Of a stretch of 6,546 bases of DNA, positions 1-5,938 are shown one piece after another. Origin of the DNA: Bacteroidales bacterium (GTDB lineage Bacteria > Bacteroidota > Bacteroidia > Bacteroidales > UBA932); the NCBI GenBank assembly GCA_024683255.1, contig JAIKYL010000180.1:1-6546 (forward strand). Reading direction: 5' to 3'. The notes beneath the pieces were generated by a model. That model made no database searches, was not told where the DNA came from, and saw only the letters and a program-made list of their open reading frames with translations. Both the position numbers and the translations under genes were made by a program. Each line of letters starts with the position of its first letter. The stretch's first letter is position 1.

Positions 1-657
1 CCGTCGGCCTTTGGCAGTGCACCCCTCTTCGACGTGGTGGTGGCCGATGTCCCCTGCTCCGGCGAAGGCATGTTCCGAAAGGACCCCAAAGCGGTGGAAG
101 ACTGGTCTCCGGAAACGGTGGATTTCTGCACCGCCCGCTCCCGGAGAATCCTTTCCGATATCTGGCCCACCCTCAAGGAAGGCGGCCTTTTGCTCTTTTC
201 CACCTGCACCTTCAACCGGAAGGAAAACGATGAAACCGTGGCCTGGACCGCCGATGAACTGGGAGCCGAAATCCTGAACCTGGGGCCGCAGGAGCCCGCT
301 ATCCGTACGGCGCACGGCTACCTGATGCTGCCGGGCCGGGTGCCCGGGGAAGGCCAATACGCCGCCGTGCTCCGCAAAGGCGGATCCTTCACCACTCTCC
401 GGAAAGCGGACCCCTTCACCCTCTTCCGGGCCGAACGTCCCGTGGAACCCGTGGACAATCTCCCCTCCTGGGAGGTGGACCGGGAAACCGCCCTCCGCTA
501 CTTGCACGGAGATGCGCTGAAACTGGCCCCGGAAGCGCCCATCGGCCCGCTTTGCATCAGCTTCAAGGGCCTCCCCCTGGGCCCCGCCAAAAACCTGGGG
601 ACCCGCTGCAACAACCTGTATCCCAAAGCTAAACGTATAAAAATGGATATCCGATGA
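1..657 (+). CDS. rsmF: RsmF-like rRNA cytosine-C5 methyltransferase, 3' part
   Basis: This is the C-terminal 218 residues of a SAM-dependent RNA m5C methyltransferase of the NOL1/NOP2/Sun family; the frame is open from base 1, so the start lies upstream. Motif IV is seen as DVPCSGEGMF (Cys19 of the visible part) and motif VI as STCTFNRKEN (Cys69). In this family the motif VI cysteine attacks C6 of the target cytosine and the motif IV cysteine helps release the product. The SAM-binding motif I and the N-terminal RNA-binding part are missing because of the window edge. The last residues, with GLPLGPAKNLGTRCNNLYPK, match the C-terminal PUA-like region of the RsmF type, which methylates 16S rRNA. 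The family is secure; the target base is inferred from family membership. A GTG at base 34 is internal and is not the start. The stop overlaps the next start codon as ATGA. Confidence 0.88.
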   Translation, partial: PSAFGSAPLFDVVVADVPCSGEGMFRKDPKAVEDWSPETVDFCTARSRRILSDIWPTLKEGGLLLFSTCTFNRKENDETVAWTADELGAEILNLGPQEPAIRTAHGYLMLPGRVPGEGQYAAVLRKGGSFTTLRKADPFTLFRAERPVEPVDNLPSWEVDRETALRYLHGDALKLAPEAPIGPLCISFKGLPLGPAKNLGTRCNNLYPKAKRIKMDIR

Positions 658-1577
658 AAAGATTACTCATACTCAGCGTCCTTCTGTGCGGCACCCTCCT
701 TGCCGCCGCACAGACCACCAAGGAAGACTTTCTGCGCCGCTATAACAACCTGGTGGACCGCGTGGGGCCCACCGGCGTGGGCGTGGAAACGCTGCTGGAC
801 AACTGGGCGGCCGCCTATCCGGAGGACGACCAGCAGATGCTGGCCCGTTTTGCCTTCTGCTTTGCGCGCAGCCAGAGCAGCCAGGTGATTGAGCTGGACC
901 GGGACCGCTACCTGGGCAACGCGCCCCTGCTTCCCATGACGGATTCGCTGGGGGTGAAGCACAATTTCTTTGAGGACACGGTGTATGACGACGACCTTTT
1001 TGCCGATGCCCTGCAGATGATTGACCAGGCCATCGCCACCAAATCCTGGAAACTGGATTACCGTTTCATGAAGACCAACGCCACGCTGGCCTATGAAAAA
1101 GAAAGCCCGGACATGGCCCTGCAGCAACTCAAGTCCCTTGCCGACGAGCATTTCACCCGTCACCCCTCTTGGGTGTACGAAGGCGTGGAGAAAGTGGGCG
1201 ACGAGGAATTCTGCGCCTTCATGCAGGACTACTGCGCCGCCATTTTCCGCATCGGATCGGATGCATCGGCCGAAGCCTTCAAGTCGCTTTCCGAGCACCT
1301 GCTCAAATACAGCAAGAACAACCCGCTGTTCATGAACAATATCGGTTCCTACTGGCTGGTGAAGAAGGACTACAAGAAGGCGGCAAAGCAGTACGACGCC
1401 GTGATCAAGAAGCATCCCGAGGACATTACCGCCATCCGGAACGGCCTGCTCACGGCCCGTGCATCCAAGGACACCAAGATGGAAAAGAAATACCTGACCC
1501 TCATGGCCAAATACGGCGAAACGGAAGTGGACCGGATGTCGGCCCAGGCCAAACTGGATGCTATGGGAAAGAAGTAG
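654..1577 (+). CDS. Exported TPR-containing protein of unknown function
   Basis: I do not recognise this 307-residue protein as a named family. It begins with a clear signal peptide: Lys2-Arg3, a hydrophobic core over residues 4-18, and a probable cleavage near Ala-Ala-Ala-Gln20. Cys12 lies within the core but lacks a proper lipobox, so a soluble periplasmic protein is more likely than a lipoprotein. Residues 224-257 (NPLFMNNIGSYWLVKKDYKK and following, to HPED) read as a good tetratricopeptide repeat, and the rest looks mainly helical, so divergent repeats are likely. TPR proteins usually act as scaffolds for protein contacts. The ATG overlaps the stop of the methyltransferase gene (ATGA), which points to one transcript and translational coupling. 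No enzymatic motif is visible. The coding call is firm; the role is unknown. Confidence 0.85.
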   Translation: MKRLLILSVLLCGTLLAAAQTTKEDFLRRYNNLVDRVGPTGVGVETLLDNWAAAYPEDDQQMLARFAFCFARSQSSQVIELDRDRYLGNAPLLPMTDSLGVKHNFFEDTVYDDDLFADALQMIDQAIATKSWKLDYRFMKTNATLAYEKESPDMALQQLKSLADEHFTRHPSWVYEGVEKVGDEEFCAFMQDYCAAIFRIGSDASAEAFKSLSEHLLKYSKNNPLFMNNIGSYWLVKKDYKKAAKQYDAVIKKHPEDITAIRNGLLTARASKDTKMEKKYLTLMAKYGETEVDRMSAQAKLDAMGKK

Positions 1578-1631
1578 TGAAACTTTTTTCCAATATCCGC
1601 CGTATTATAAAAGTATCGCATTTTCACGTGT

Positions 1632-2681
1632 ATGAAACTGTCCCAATTCAATTTTGACCTAAGTAAGGACCGCATCGCCCAGGAACCTCCGCGCTGGAGG
1701 GATGAGGCACGCCTGATGGTCCTGCACAAAGACTCCGGAGAACTGGAGCACCGCCAATTCAAGGATATCATAGACTATTTCGGCAAGGGAGACACGTTCG
1801 TTCTCAACGACACCAAGGTTTTCCCGGCCCGCCTGTACGGCAAAAAGGAAAAGACCGGCGCCGATATCATGGTGCTCCTCCTGAGGGAGCTGAACCGGGA
1901 GCAGCGCCTGTGGGACGTGATTGTGGATCCGGCCCGCAAGATCCGTATCGGCAACAAGCTTTATTTCGGCGAGGACGAGAGCCTGGTGGCCGAGGTGATT
2001 GACAACACCACCTCCCGCGGCCGTACCCTGCGCTTCCTCTTCGACGGTTCCTACGAGGACTTCAAGGAGGCTCTTTTCGCCCTGGGAGAGCCCTACGTGC
2101 CCGAATGGGTAAAGGAAAAGGTGACTCCGGAAGATTCGGAGAACTACCAGACCATCTTCGCAGCCAAGGAGGGTGCCGTGAGCGCCCCCGCAGCCGGCCT
2201 GCACTTCAGCCGGGAGCTGTTCAACCGTATGATCCTGAAGGACATCGAAAAGACTTTCATCACCGTGCACATGGGCATCGGCCAGTTCCGGACCGTGGAT
2301 GTGGAAGACCTTTCCAAGCACAGGATGGATTCCGAACGCCTCATCATCACCCAGGAGGCGGCCGATGTGATCAACAAAGCCAAAAGGACCGGCAAGAAGG
2401 TGGTAGCCGTGGGCACCACCGTGATGCGGGGCCTGGAGACCTATGTCACCACCACCCACGAGGTGAACGCCTTTGACGGCTGGACCAACAAGTTCATCTT
2501 CCCGCCGTACCAGTACGCCGTGCCGGATGCCATCGTTTCCAACTTCCACCTGCCCCAGTCCACCATGCTCATGTGCGTGGCGGCCTTCGGCGGATACAAG
2601 GGTGTAATGCACGCCTATGAGGTGGCCCTGGAGGAGGGATACAAGTTCGGCCCTTACGGAGACGCCCTCCTGATTGTGTAG
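1632..2681 (+). CDS. queA: S-adenosylmethionine:tRNA ribosyltransferase-isomerase QueA
   Basis: QueA transfers and isomerises the ribosyl part of S-adenosylmethionine onto 7-aminomethyl-7-deazaguanine at the wobble position of GUN-anticodon tRNAs, giving epoxyqueuosine in the cytoplasm. The 349-residue protein is full length for the family. Visible family blocks are NDTKVFPARL (59-68), EGAVSAPAAGLHF (180-192), the HMGIGQFR segment (213-220), VGTTVMRGLE (260-269), SNFHLPQSTMLM (303-314) and the terminal FGPYGDALLI. The whole length resembles Bacteroidales QueA, including the VGTTVMR variant of the block usually written VGTTSVR. The start MKLSQF is the usual one for the family in this group. 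A 54-base gap precedes the gene, and it ends just before a strong intrinsic terminator, so it closes a transcription unit. Nothing in the sequence suggests a damaged copy. Confidence 0.97.
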   Translation: MKLSQFNFDLSKDRIAQEPPRWRDEARLMVLHKDSGELEHRQFKDIIDYFGKGDTFVLNDTKVFPARLYGKKEKTGADIMVLLLRELNREQRLWDVIVDPARKIRIGNKLYFGEDESLVAEVIDNTTSRGRTLRFLFDGSYEDFKEALFALGEPYVPEWVKEKVTPEDSENYQTIFAAKEGAVSAPAAGLHFSRELFNRMILKDIEKTFITVHMGIGQFRTVDVEDLSKHRMDSERLIITQEAADVINKAKRTGKKVVAVGTTVMRGLETYVTTTHEVNAFDGWTNKFIFPPYQYAVPDAIVSNFHLPQSTMLMCVAAFGGYKGVMHAYEVALEEGYKFGPYGDALLIV

Positions 2682-2736
2682 AATCGGTTGAAACCGATAA
2701 ATAATCGTAAAAAACAGTACAATCATTCAACCGATT
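2682..2736 (+). repeat. Inverted repeats that compete with the terminator
   Basis: Directly after the queA stop codon, AATCGGTTGAA (2682-2692) is the exact reverse complement of TTCAACCGATT (2726-2736). The left arm can also fold locally: ATCGGT (2683-2688), loop TGAA, ACCGAT (2693-2698). The right arm covers most of the loop and the first four bases of the descending stem of the terminator, so pairing of the left arm with 2726-2736 and the terminator fold exclude one another. The pairings are read directly from the sequence; a regulatory role is inference. Confidence 0.7.
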
Positions 2737-2747
2737 GTGCTGTTTTT
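2710..2747 (+). terminator. Intrinsic (rho-independent) terminator after queA
   Basis: A 15-base inverted repeat, AAAAACAGTACAATC (2710-2724) and GATTGTGCTGTTTTT (2733-2747), surrounds an 8-base loop. The only imperfection is one T/G position, which would be a U-G wobble in RNA. The stem ends in a U-run after a core of ten pairs, and an A-run lies on the other side, so it could stop transcription from either direction. It lies 28 bases after the queA stop codon and 25 bases before the dprA start, separating the two genes. Confidence 0.88.
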
Positions 2748-2754
2748 CGTTTTT

Positions 2755-2771
2755 CCGCCTTATCTTGGCGG
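2755..2771 (+). promoter_or_regulatory. GC hairpin with a -7-like box before dprA
   Basis: CCGCC (2755-2759) and GGCGG (2767-2771) form a perfect 5-pair dyad with a 7-base loop, ending one base before the dprA ATG. Overlapping it, TATCTTGG (2761-2768) matches the Bacteroidota -7 box TAnnTTTG at all but one fixed position. A TTG at 2735-2737 could be the -33 element, but its spacing of 23 bases is longer than usual. If the box is used, transcription would begin at or next to the ATG and the dyad would not be wholly in the transcript. If transcription comes from further upstream, the hairpin would lie against the start codon. Either reading is tentative. Confidence 0.4.
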
Positions 2772-2772
2772 C

Positions 2773-3996
2773 ATGAGTACTTACGACGAAACCGTGGCGC
2801 TGTGCGCCTTGAATAAGATTTTTGGCTATCATCCACATCTAGCCCTGGACCTGATGGAACAGAACGGCAGTGCCCTGACTTTGTTTGACGGCAAACTGGC
2901 CGCCGAAGCTCCCTTAGCCGATGCACAAGTGGGACGGGATGTATTTCCCCCCGCAATCACATCTCTGTTACCACAGCTGGTGCCTTCTCAGTTGGAGTGG
3001 GCAGCAAAGGAGTTGGAGAAGGTGCAGGGATTGGGATGTCGGTTCATAAGCATCCTGGATGACAATTATCCTGCTGTCCTTCGAGAATGCCCGGGGCCGC
3101 CACTGGGACTGTACATGAAGGCGTCTTCTTCTCCAGCAGAGATTTTCGGCCTGCGGCCGATGGTGGCTTTTGTTGGGACCAGGGATTTGAGTCCCTATGG
3201 GAAGGCATGGTGCTCCAAATTGGTTAGAGCCATTGCAGAAGCTCATGTACAGCCTTCTATTGTGAGTGGTCTGGCCCTGGGAACGGATGGTGTGGCACAC
3301 CGGACAGCGCTGGATTGCGGTCTTTCCACCGTCGGCGTTATGGCCACGGGAATCGATGCAGTATATCCCTGGCAACATGAAAAACTGGCAACTGAGATGG
3401 TAGGTAACCCCGGGAGTGCCCTTCTAACGGATTATCCGCTGGACACATCGCCGGTAGCATTGAACTTTGTGCGGCGGAACCGGATTATTGCGGGGCTGGC
3501 TTCGGCGGTGGTGGTGGTTGAATCAAAGACCAAAGGAGGGTCGCTCATGACGGCCAAATACGCCGTTGAGTATAGCCGGGAAGTGTTTGCGGTACCCGGC
3601 CGGCTGGACGATGTCCGGAGCGCCGGCTGCAATTCCCTCATCGCTTCGGAGATGGCCCGGATCGTTACTTCTCCTGAGCAGCTGGTAGATGCACTGGGAC
3701 TGGGCGGGGCGCGCCGGCATCGGGGAGACGGCGGTTCCTGGGTCACCTCGCAGGCGGGAGACCCGCCGGAAAAGGTCCTGGAGGCCCTGCTGGCGCGGAA
3801 ATACGGCCCGGGGTCGCCGCTGGTGGGCATCGGCCTTGCCGTGATGCAGCAACGGGGCATTACGCCCGGGGAGCTTGCGGGGGTGGTCCGTCGGCCTTAT
3901 GGGGAAGTCCTCGCCGGGATCGGCACGCTGGAGGCCGACGGATTTCTTACCACAGACCTGCTGCAAAGGTGTTCAATTGCCGGGAAATTTGCGTAA
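2773..3996 (+). CDS. dprA: DNA processing protein DprA
   Basis: DprA (Smf) binds incoming single-stranded DNA and loads RecA on it during natural transformation; it is also widespread in bacteria not known to be competent. From the ATG at 2773 the protein has 407 residues. The Rossmann-like core carries VGTR (134-137), SGLALGTDGVAH (165-176), GIDAVYP (193-199), the NFVRRNRIIAGL segment (231-242), SLMTAK (257-262), VPGR (274-277) and GCNSLI (285-290). Residues 1-80 correspond to the N-terminal helical region. Residues about 333-400 look like the C-terminal winged-helix (DML1-like) domain, joined by a Gly/Arg-rich linker near 310-330. I reject the GTG at 2737 as start because it lies within the terminator stem. 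The first two-thirds of the gene is distinctly less GC-rich than the last third. tatD begins 14 bases after the stop. Confidence 0.96.
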   Translation: MSTYDETVALCALNKIFGYHPHLALDLMEQNGSALTLFDGKLAAEAPLADAQVGRDVFPPAITSLLPQLVPSQLEWAAKELEKVQGLGCRFISILDDNYPAVLRECPGPPLGLYMKASSSPAEIFGLRPMVAFVGTRDLSPYGKAWCSKLVRAIAEAHVQPSIVSGLALGTDGVAHRTALDCGLSTVGVMATGIDAVYPWQHEKLATEMVGNPGSALLTDYPLDTSPVALNFVRRNRIIAGLASAVVVVESKTKGGSLMTAKYAVEYSREVFAVPGRLDDVRSAGCNSLIASEMARIVTSPEQLVDALGLGGARRHRGDGGSWVTSQAGDPPEKVLEALLARKYGPGSPLVGIGLAVMQQRGITPGELAGVVRRPYGEVLAGIGTLEADGFLTTDLLQRCSIAGKFA

Positions 3997-4001
3997 CTTT
4001 G
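3994..4001 (+). promoter_or_regulatory. Candidate -7 promoter box for tatD
   Basis: TAACTTTG is an exact match to the Bacteroidota -7 consensus TAnnTTTG, and its first three bases are the dprA stop codon. At 19 bases upstream there is only GTTC (3971-3974), a weak match to the -33 TTTG. The box ends 9 bases before the tatD ATG, so a transcript from it would have a leader of only a few bases. Read-through from dprA could also supply tatD. The match is clear; activity is inferred. Confidence 0.5.
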
Positions 4002-4010
4002 TAGATTGGA

Positions 4011-4775
4011 ATGTTCATAGACACGCATACCCATTTTTACGATGAGTGGCTGCTGCCGGAGGCCGAAGAAGCCGTCCGCAGGGCGCTGGAGGCCGGTGTG
4101 GGCAAAATGATCCAGGCCGATGTGGACTCCCGTGAGCGCCCGGCCATGTGGGAGATTGGAGACAGGCACCCGGGCGTCATCTATGAGATGCTGGGCCTGT
4201 ACCCGGGCTCCGTGGACGCCAACTGGCGCGAGGAACTGGATGCGCTGGAGCCATACAAGGACAAGGGTATCGTGGCCATTGGGGAAATTGGCCTGGACTA
4301 TCATGAGGGGCTGGAGTACGTGAAAGAACAGAAGGAGGTGCTGCGGCTGCAGCTGGAATTGGCGGCCAAGATGGATCTGCCGGTGAATATCCACCTCCGG
4401 GATGCCTGGGAGGACCTTTTCGGGGTTCTGGCCGATTGCCGACACCTGCACATCCGGGGCAATCTCCACTGCTTCACCGCCAGCTATGAGGTTTATGAGC
4501 GGGCCAACCGGTACGGGGAGTTCTCGGTGGGCATCGGCGGGGTTGTCACCTTCAAGAACGCCTCGCTGGCCAGGACCCTGGAGCGCATTCCCCTGGAAAG
4601 GATCCTGCTGGAGACAGACGCCCCTTACCTGGCACCCGTTCCGCACCGCGGACAGCGCAACGAGAGCGCATACCTGCCGCTGATCGCGGCCAAGGTGGCC
4701 GAGGTCAAAGGCCTGGACATACGGGAAATTGAAGAAATAACCACAAATAACGCAGAAATACTGTTTAACCTTTAG
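4011..4775 (+). CDS. tatD: TatD-family metal-dependent hydrolase/DNase
   Basis: TatD proteins are cytoplasmic TIM-barrel metallohydrolases of the amidohydrolase superfamily. Characterised members are Mg2+-dependent nucleases, with 3'-5' exonuclease activity in E. coli TatD. The 254-residue length is normal. The metal-site residues appear in order: DTHTH with His6 and His8, Glu92 in GEIGLDYH, His128 in NIHLRD, His153 in LHCFTA, and Asp203 in ETDAPYLAPVPHRGQRN. The one departure is GLYP at 62-65, where most members have GxHP; the metal ligands themselves are intact. The ATG at 4011 gives the usual start MFIDTHTHF. The gene follows dprA by 14 bases and is followed after 33 bases by ansA. Its true substrate in the cell cannot be read from the sequence, and the name does not imply a role in Tat protein export. 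Confidence 0.95.
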   Translation: MFIDTHTHFYDEWLLPEAEEAVRRALEAGVGKMIQADVDSRERPAMWEIGDRHPGVIYEMLGLYPGSVDANWREELDALEPYKDKGIVAIGEIGLDYHEGLEYVKEQKEVLRLQLELAAKMDLPVNIHLRDAWEDLFGVLADCRHLHIRGNLHCFTASYEVYERANRYGEFSVGIGGVVTFKNASLARTLERIPLERILLETDAPYLAPVPHRGQRNESAYLPLIAAKVAEVKGLDIREIEEITTNNAEILFNL

Positions 4776-4805
4776 GAGATTCCCGGTCAAGCCGGGAATG
4801 ACGAC
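4776..4805 (+). repeat. Small palindromic intergenic repeat (REP-like)
   Basis: ATTCCCGG (4779-4786) and CCGGGAAT (4792-4799) form a perfect 8-pair stem around TCAAG. The flanks GAG and GACGAC complete a unit starting immediately after the tatD stop and ending three bases before the ansA ATG. The form, GATTCCCGG-TCAAG-CCGGGAATGACG, resembles short palindromic elements scattered between genes in many bacterial chromosomes. Only one copy is present here, so calling it a dispersed repeat rests on resemblance from memory. There is no U-run after it, so it is not a standard intrinsic terminator. Confidence 0.6.
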
Positions 4806-4808
4806 AAT

Positions 4809-5840
4809 ATGAGTGCTTCTGTATTAATCATTTACACCGGAGGTACCATCGGCATGAAGGAAGACCCGATGGACGGAACCCTGAAACCTTTCGACTTCAG
4901 CCAGATCAAGGCGGAGGTCCCGGAGCTGAATAAGTTCGCCGTCCGGATTGACTCCTACACCTTCGATCCGCTCATTGACTCTTCCGATGTGGAGCCGTCC
5001 CTGTGGATTTCCCTGGCGGAGATTATCCGGGACCGCTACGAGGAGTACGACGGTTTTGTGATCCTGCACGGCACGGACACCATGGCCTATAGCGCCTCCA
5101 CGCTCAGTTTCATGCTGGAAGGGCTCACCAAGCCGGTTATCTTTACCGGGAGCCAGCTGCCCATCGGCGTGCCCCGTACGGACGGGAAAGAGAACCTGAT
5201 ATCGGCCGTTGAAATTGCCGCCGCCAAGGACGAGAAAGGGCATGCGCGGGTGCCGGAAGTGGCCATTTGCTTTGACTCGCAGCTGCTCAGGGGCAACCGC
5301 TGCGTCAAATACAGTGCCGAGGCCTTCAACGCCTTCGCCTCCCCCAACTGTCCACCCCTGGCCGAGGCCGGCATCAACATCCGCTACAATACGGACCTCA
5401 TCCGCAAACCCATCTACTGGGACGCCCAGCTGCGGGTGCAGACCCGCCTGGACACCCGGGTCTCCATCCTCAAGGTGCACCCCGGCATGACGCCGCAGGT
5501 GATGCGGTCGGTAGTCTGTGATCCTCTCACCCGCGCCTGCATCCTGGAAACCTACGGTTCCGGGAACGCCCTGTCCAGGGACTGGTTCCTGGATATCCTT
5601 AGGGAAGCCGCCGGCAGCGGAAAGATCCTTCTTAACGTAACCCAATGTAAATCAGGCACTGTGAACATGGACCTGTATGCCACGGGTGCATCTCTCAAGC
5701 ACGCGGGGGTGCTCTCCGGGGTGGACATCACCACCGAAGCGGCCCTTGGAAAACTGTTCTGCCTCATGGGGCGCAACGACAATAACGACTGGGTAAAAAC
5801 CATGCTGGAAAAGGACCTTTGTGGCGAAATAAGCAAATAA
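4809..5840 (+). CDS. ansA: Type I L-asparaginase (AnsA-like)
   Basis: This enzyme hydrolyses L-asparagine to aspartate and ammonia. The 343-residue protein has no signal peptide, in keeping with the cytoplasmic type I enzymes. The N-terminal signature YTGGTIGM (9-16) holds the nucleophile Thr13. DSSD (57-60) binds substrate in this family, and HGTDTMAYSAS (87-97) gives the second catalytic site with Thr89 and Asp90. The segment RGNRCVKYSAEAFNAFASPN (161-180) matches the type I pattern, and Lys167 is probably the catalytic lysine. FTGSQLPIG (112-120) and the C-terminal allosteric or small domain from about residue 215 are also present. The start is set by the ATG at 4809, which places TGGTIG at its usual position. 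It lies 33 bases after tatD behind a palindromic element that may affect its expression. Type I enzymes generally have lower affinity for asparagine than periplasmic type II enzymes. Confidence 0.95.
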   Translation: MSASVLIIYTGGTIGMKEDPMDGTLKPFDFSQIKAEVPELNKFAVRIDSYTFDPLIDSSDVEPSLWISLAEIIRDRYEEYDGFVILHGTDTMAYSASTLSFMLEGLTKPVIFTGSQLPIGVPRTDGKENLISAVEIAAAKDEKGHARVPEVAICFDSQLLRGNRCVKYSAEAFNAFASPNCPPLAEAGINIRYNTDLIRKPIYWDAQLRVQTRLDTRVSILKVHPGMTPQVMRSVVCDPLTRACILETYGSGNALSRDWFLDILREAAGSGKILLNVTQCKSGTVNMDLYATGASLKHAGVLSGVDITTEAALGKLFCLMGRNDNNDWVKTMLEKDLCGEISK

Positions 5841-5842
5841 TC

Positions 5843-5874
5843 TTTGGCTTTTTGAATTTTTATTGCTAACTTGC
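5843..5874 (+). promoter_or_regulatory. Bacteroidota-type promoter for exbB
   Basis: TTTG (5843-5846) and TAACTTGC (5867-5874) are separated by 20 bases, matching the -33/-7 arrangement TTTG-N19-21-TAnnTTTG; the -7 box departs only in its last two bases. It begins two bases after the ansA stop. The predicted transcription start is near 5879, giving a leader of about 60 bases before exbB. This is the best promoter in the window, and it fits the strong codon bias of the gene it serves. Confidence 0.65.
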
Positions 5875-5894
5875 ACGACCGAATATGTGGATAT

Positions 5895-5927
5895 ACTAAC
5901 AACTAATTCAATTTATAACTAACAACT
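5895..5927 (+). repeat. Direct repeat in the exbB leader
   Basis: ACTAACAACT occurs at 5895-5904 and again at 5918-5927, a period of 23 bases, inside an A/T-rich stretch that runs to the exbB ATG at 5939. The expected leader has no Shine-Dalgarno sequence. A-rich, unstructured leaders are usual for strongly translated Bacteroidota genes, so the repeat may simply reflect that composition, or it could be a binding site. Confidence 0.6.
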
Positions 5928-5938
5928 CAAAAACGATT

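Noticed and set aside
687..692. Lipoprotein signal at Cys12 of the exported TPR protein
   Set aside because: The residues before the cysteine (V-L-L-C) do not meet the lipobox rule, which needs a small residue at -1, and a normal AAAQ cleavage site follows.
1578..1631. Promoter in the gap before queA
   Set aside because: The gap is A/T-rich, but I could not find a -33/-7 pair with correct spacing, so I do not annotate one; queA may be read from upstream.
1659..2726. Long minus-strand open frame opposite queA (355 codons)
   Set aside because: It is antisense to a full-length, clearly conserved QueA. Its translation is rich in His, Gly and Val with no recognisable domain, as expected from a mirrored GC-rich gene.
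2737..2772. GTG at 2737 as an upstream start for dprA
   Set aside because: It lies in the descending stem of the queA terminator and would add MLFFVFPPYLGG, which is not typical of DprA. The ATG at 2773 gives a normal N-terminus.
3897..4790. Long minus-strand open frame opposite tatD (297 codons)
   Set aside because: tatD on the plus strand has all catalytic motifs. The reverse frame spans a gene boundary and shows no domain or plausible start context.
4824..5645. Long minus-strand open frame opposite ansA (273 codons)
   Set aside because: It is a shadow of the conserved asparaginase gene, with low-complexity Gly/His/Val composition and no motif.
5841..5866. Terminator after ansA
   Set aside because: The stretch has T-runs but no stable stem before them; the sequence is better explained as the exbB promoter.
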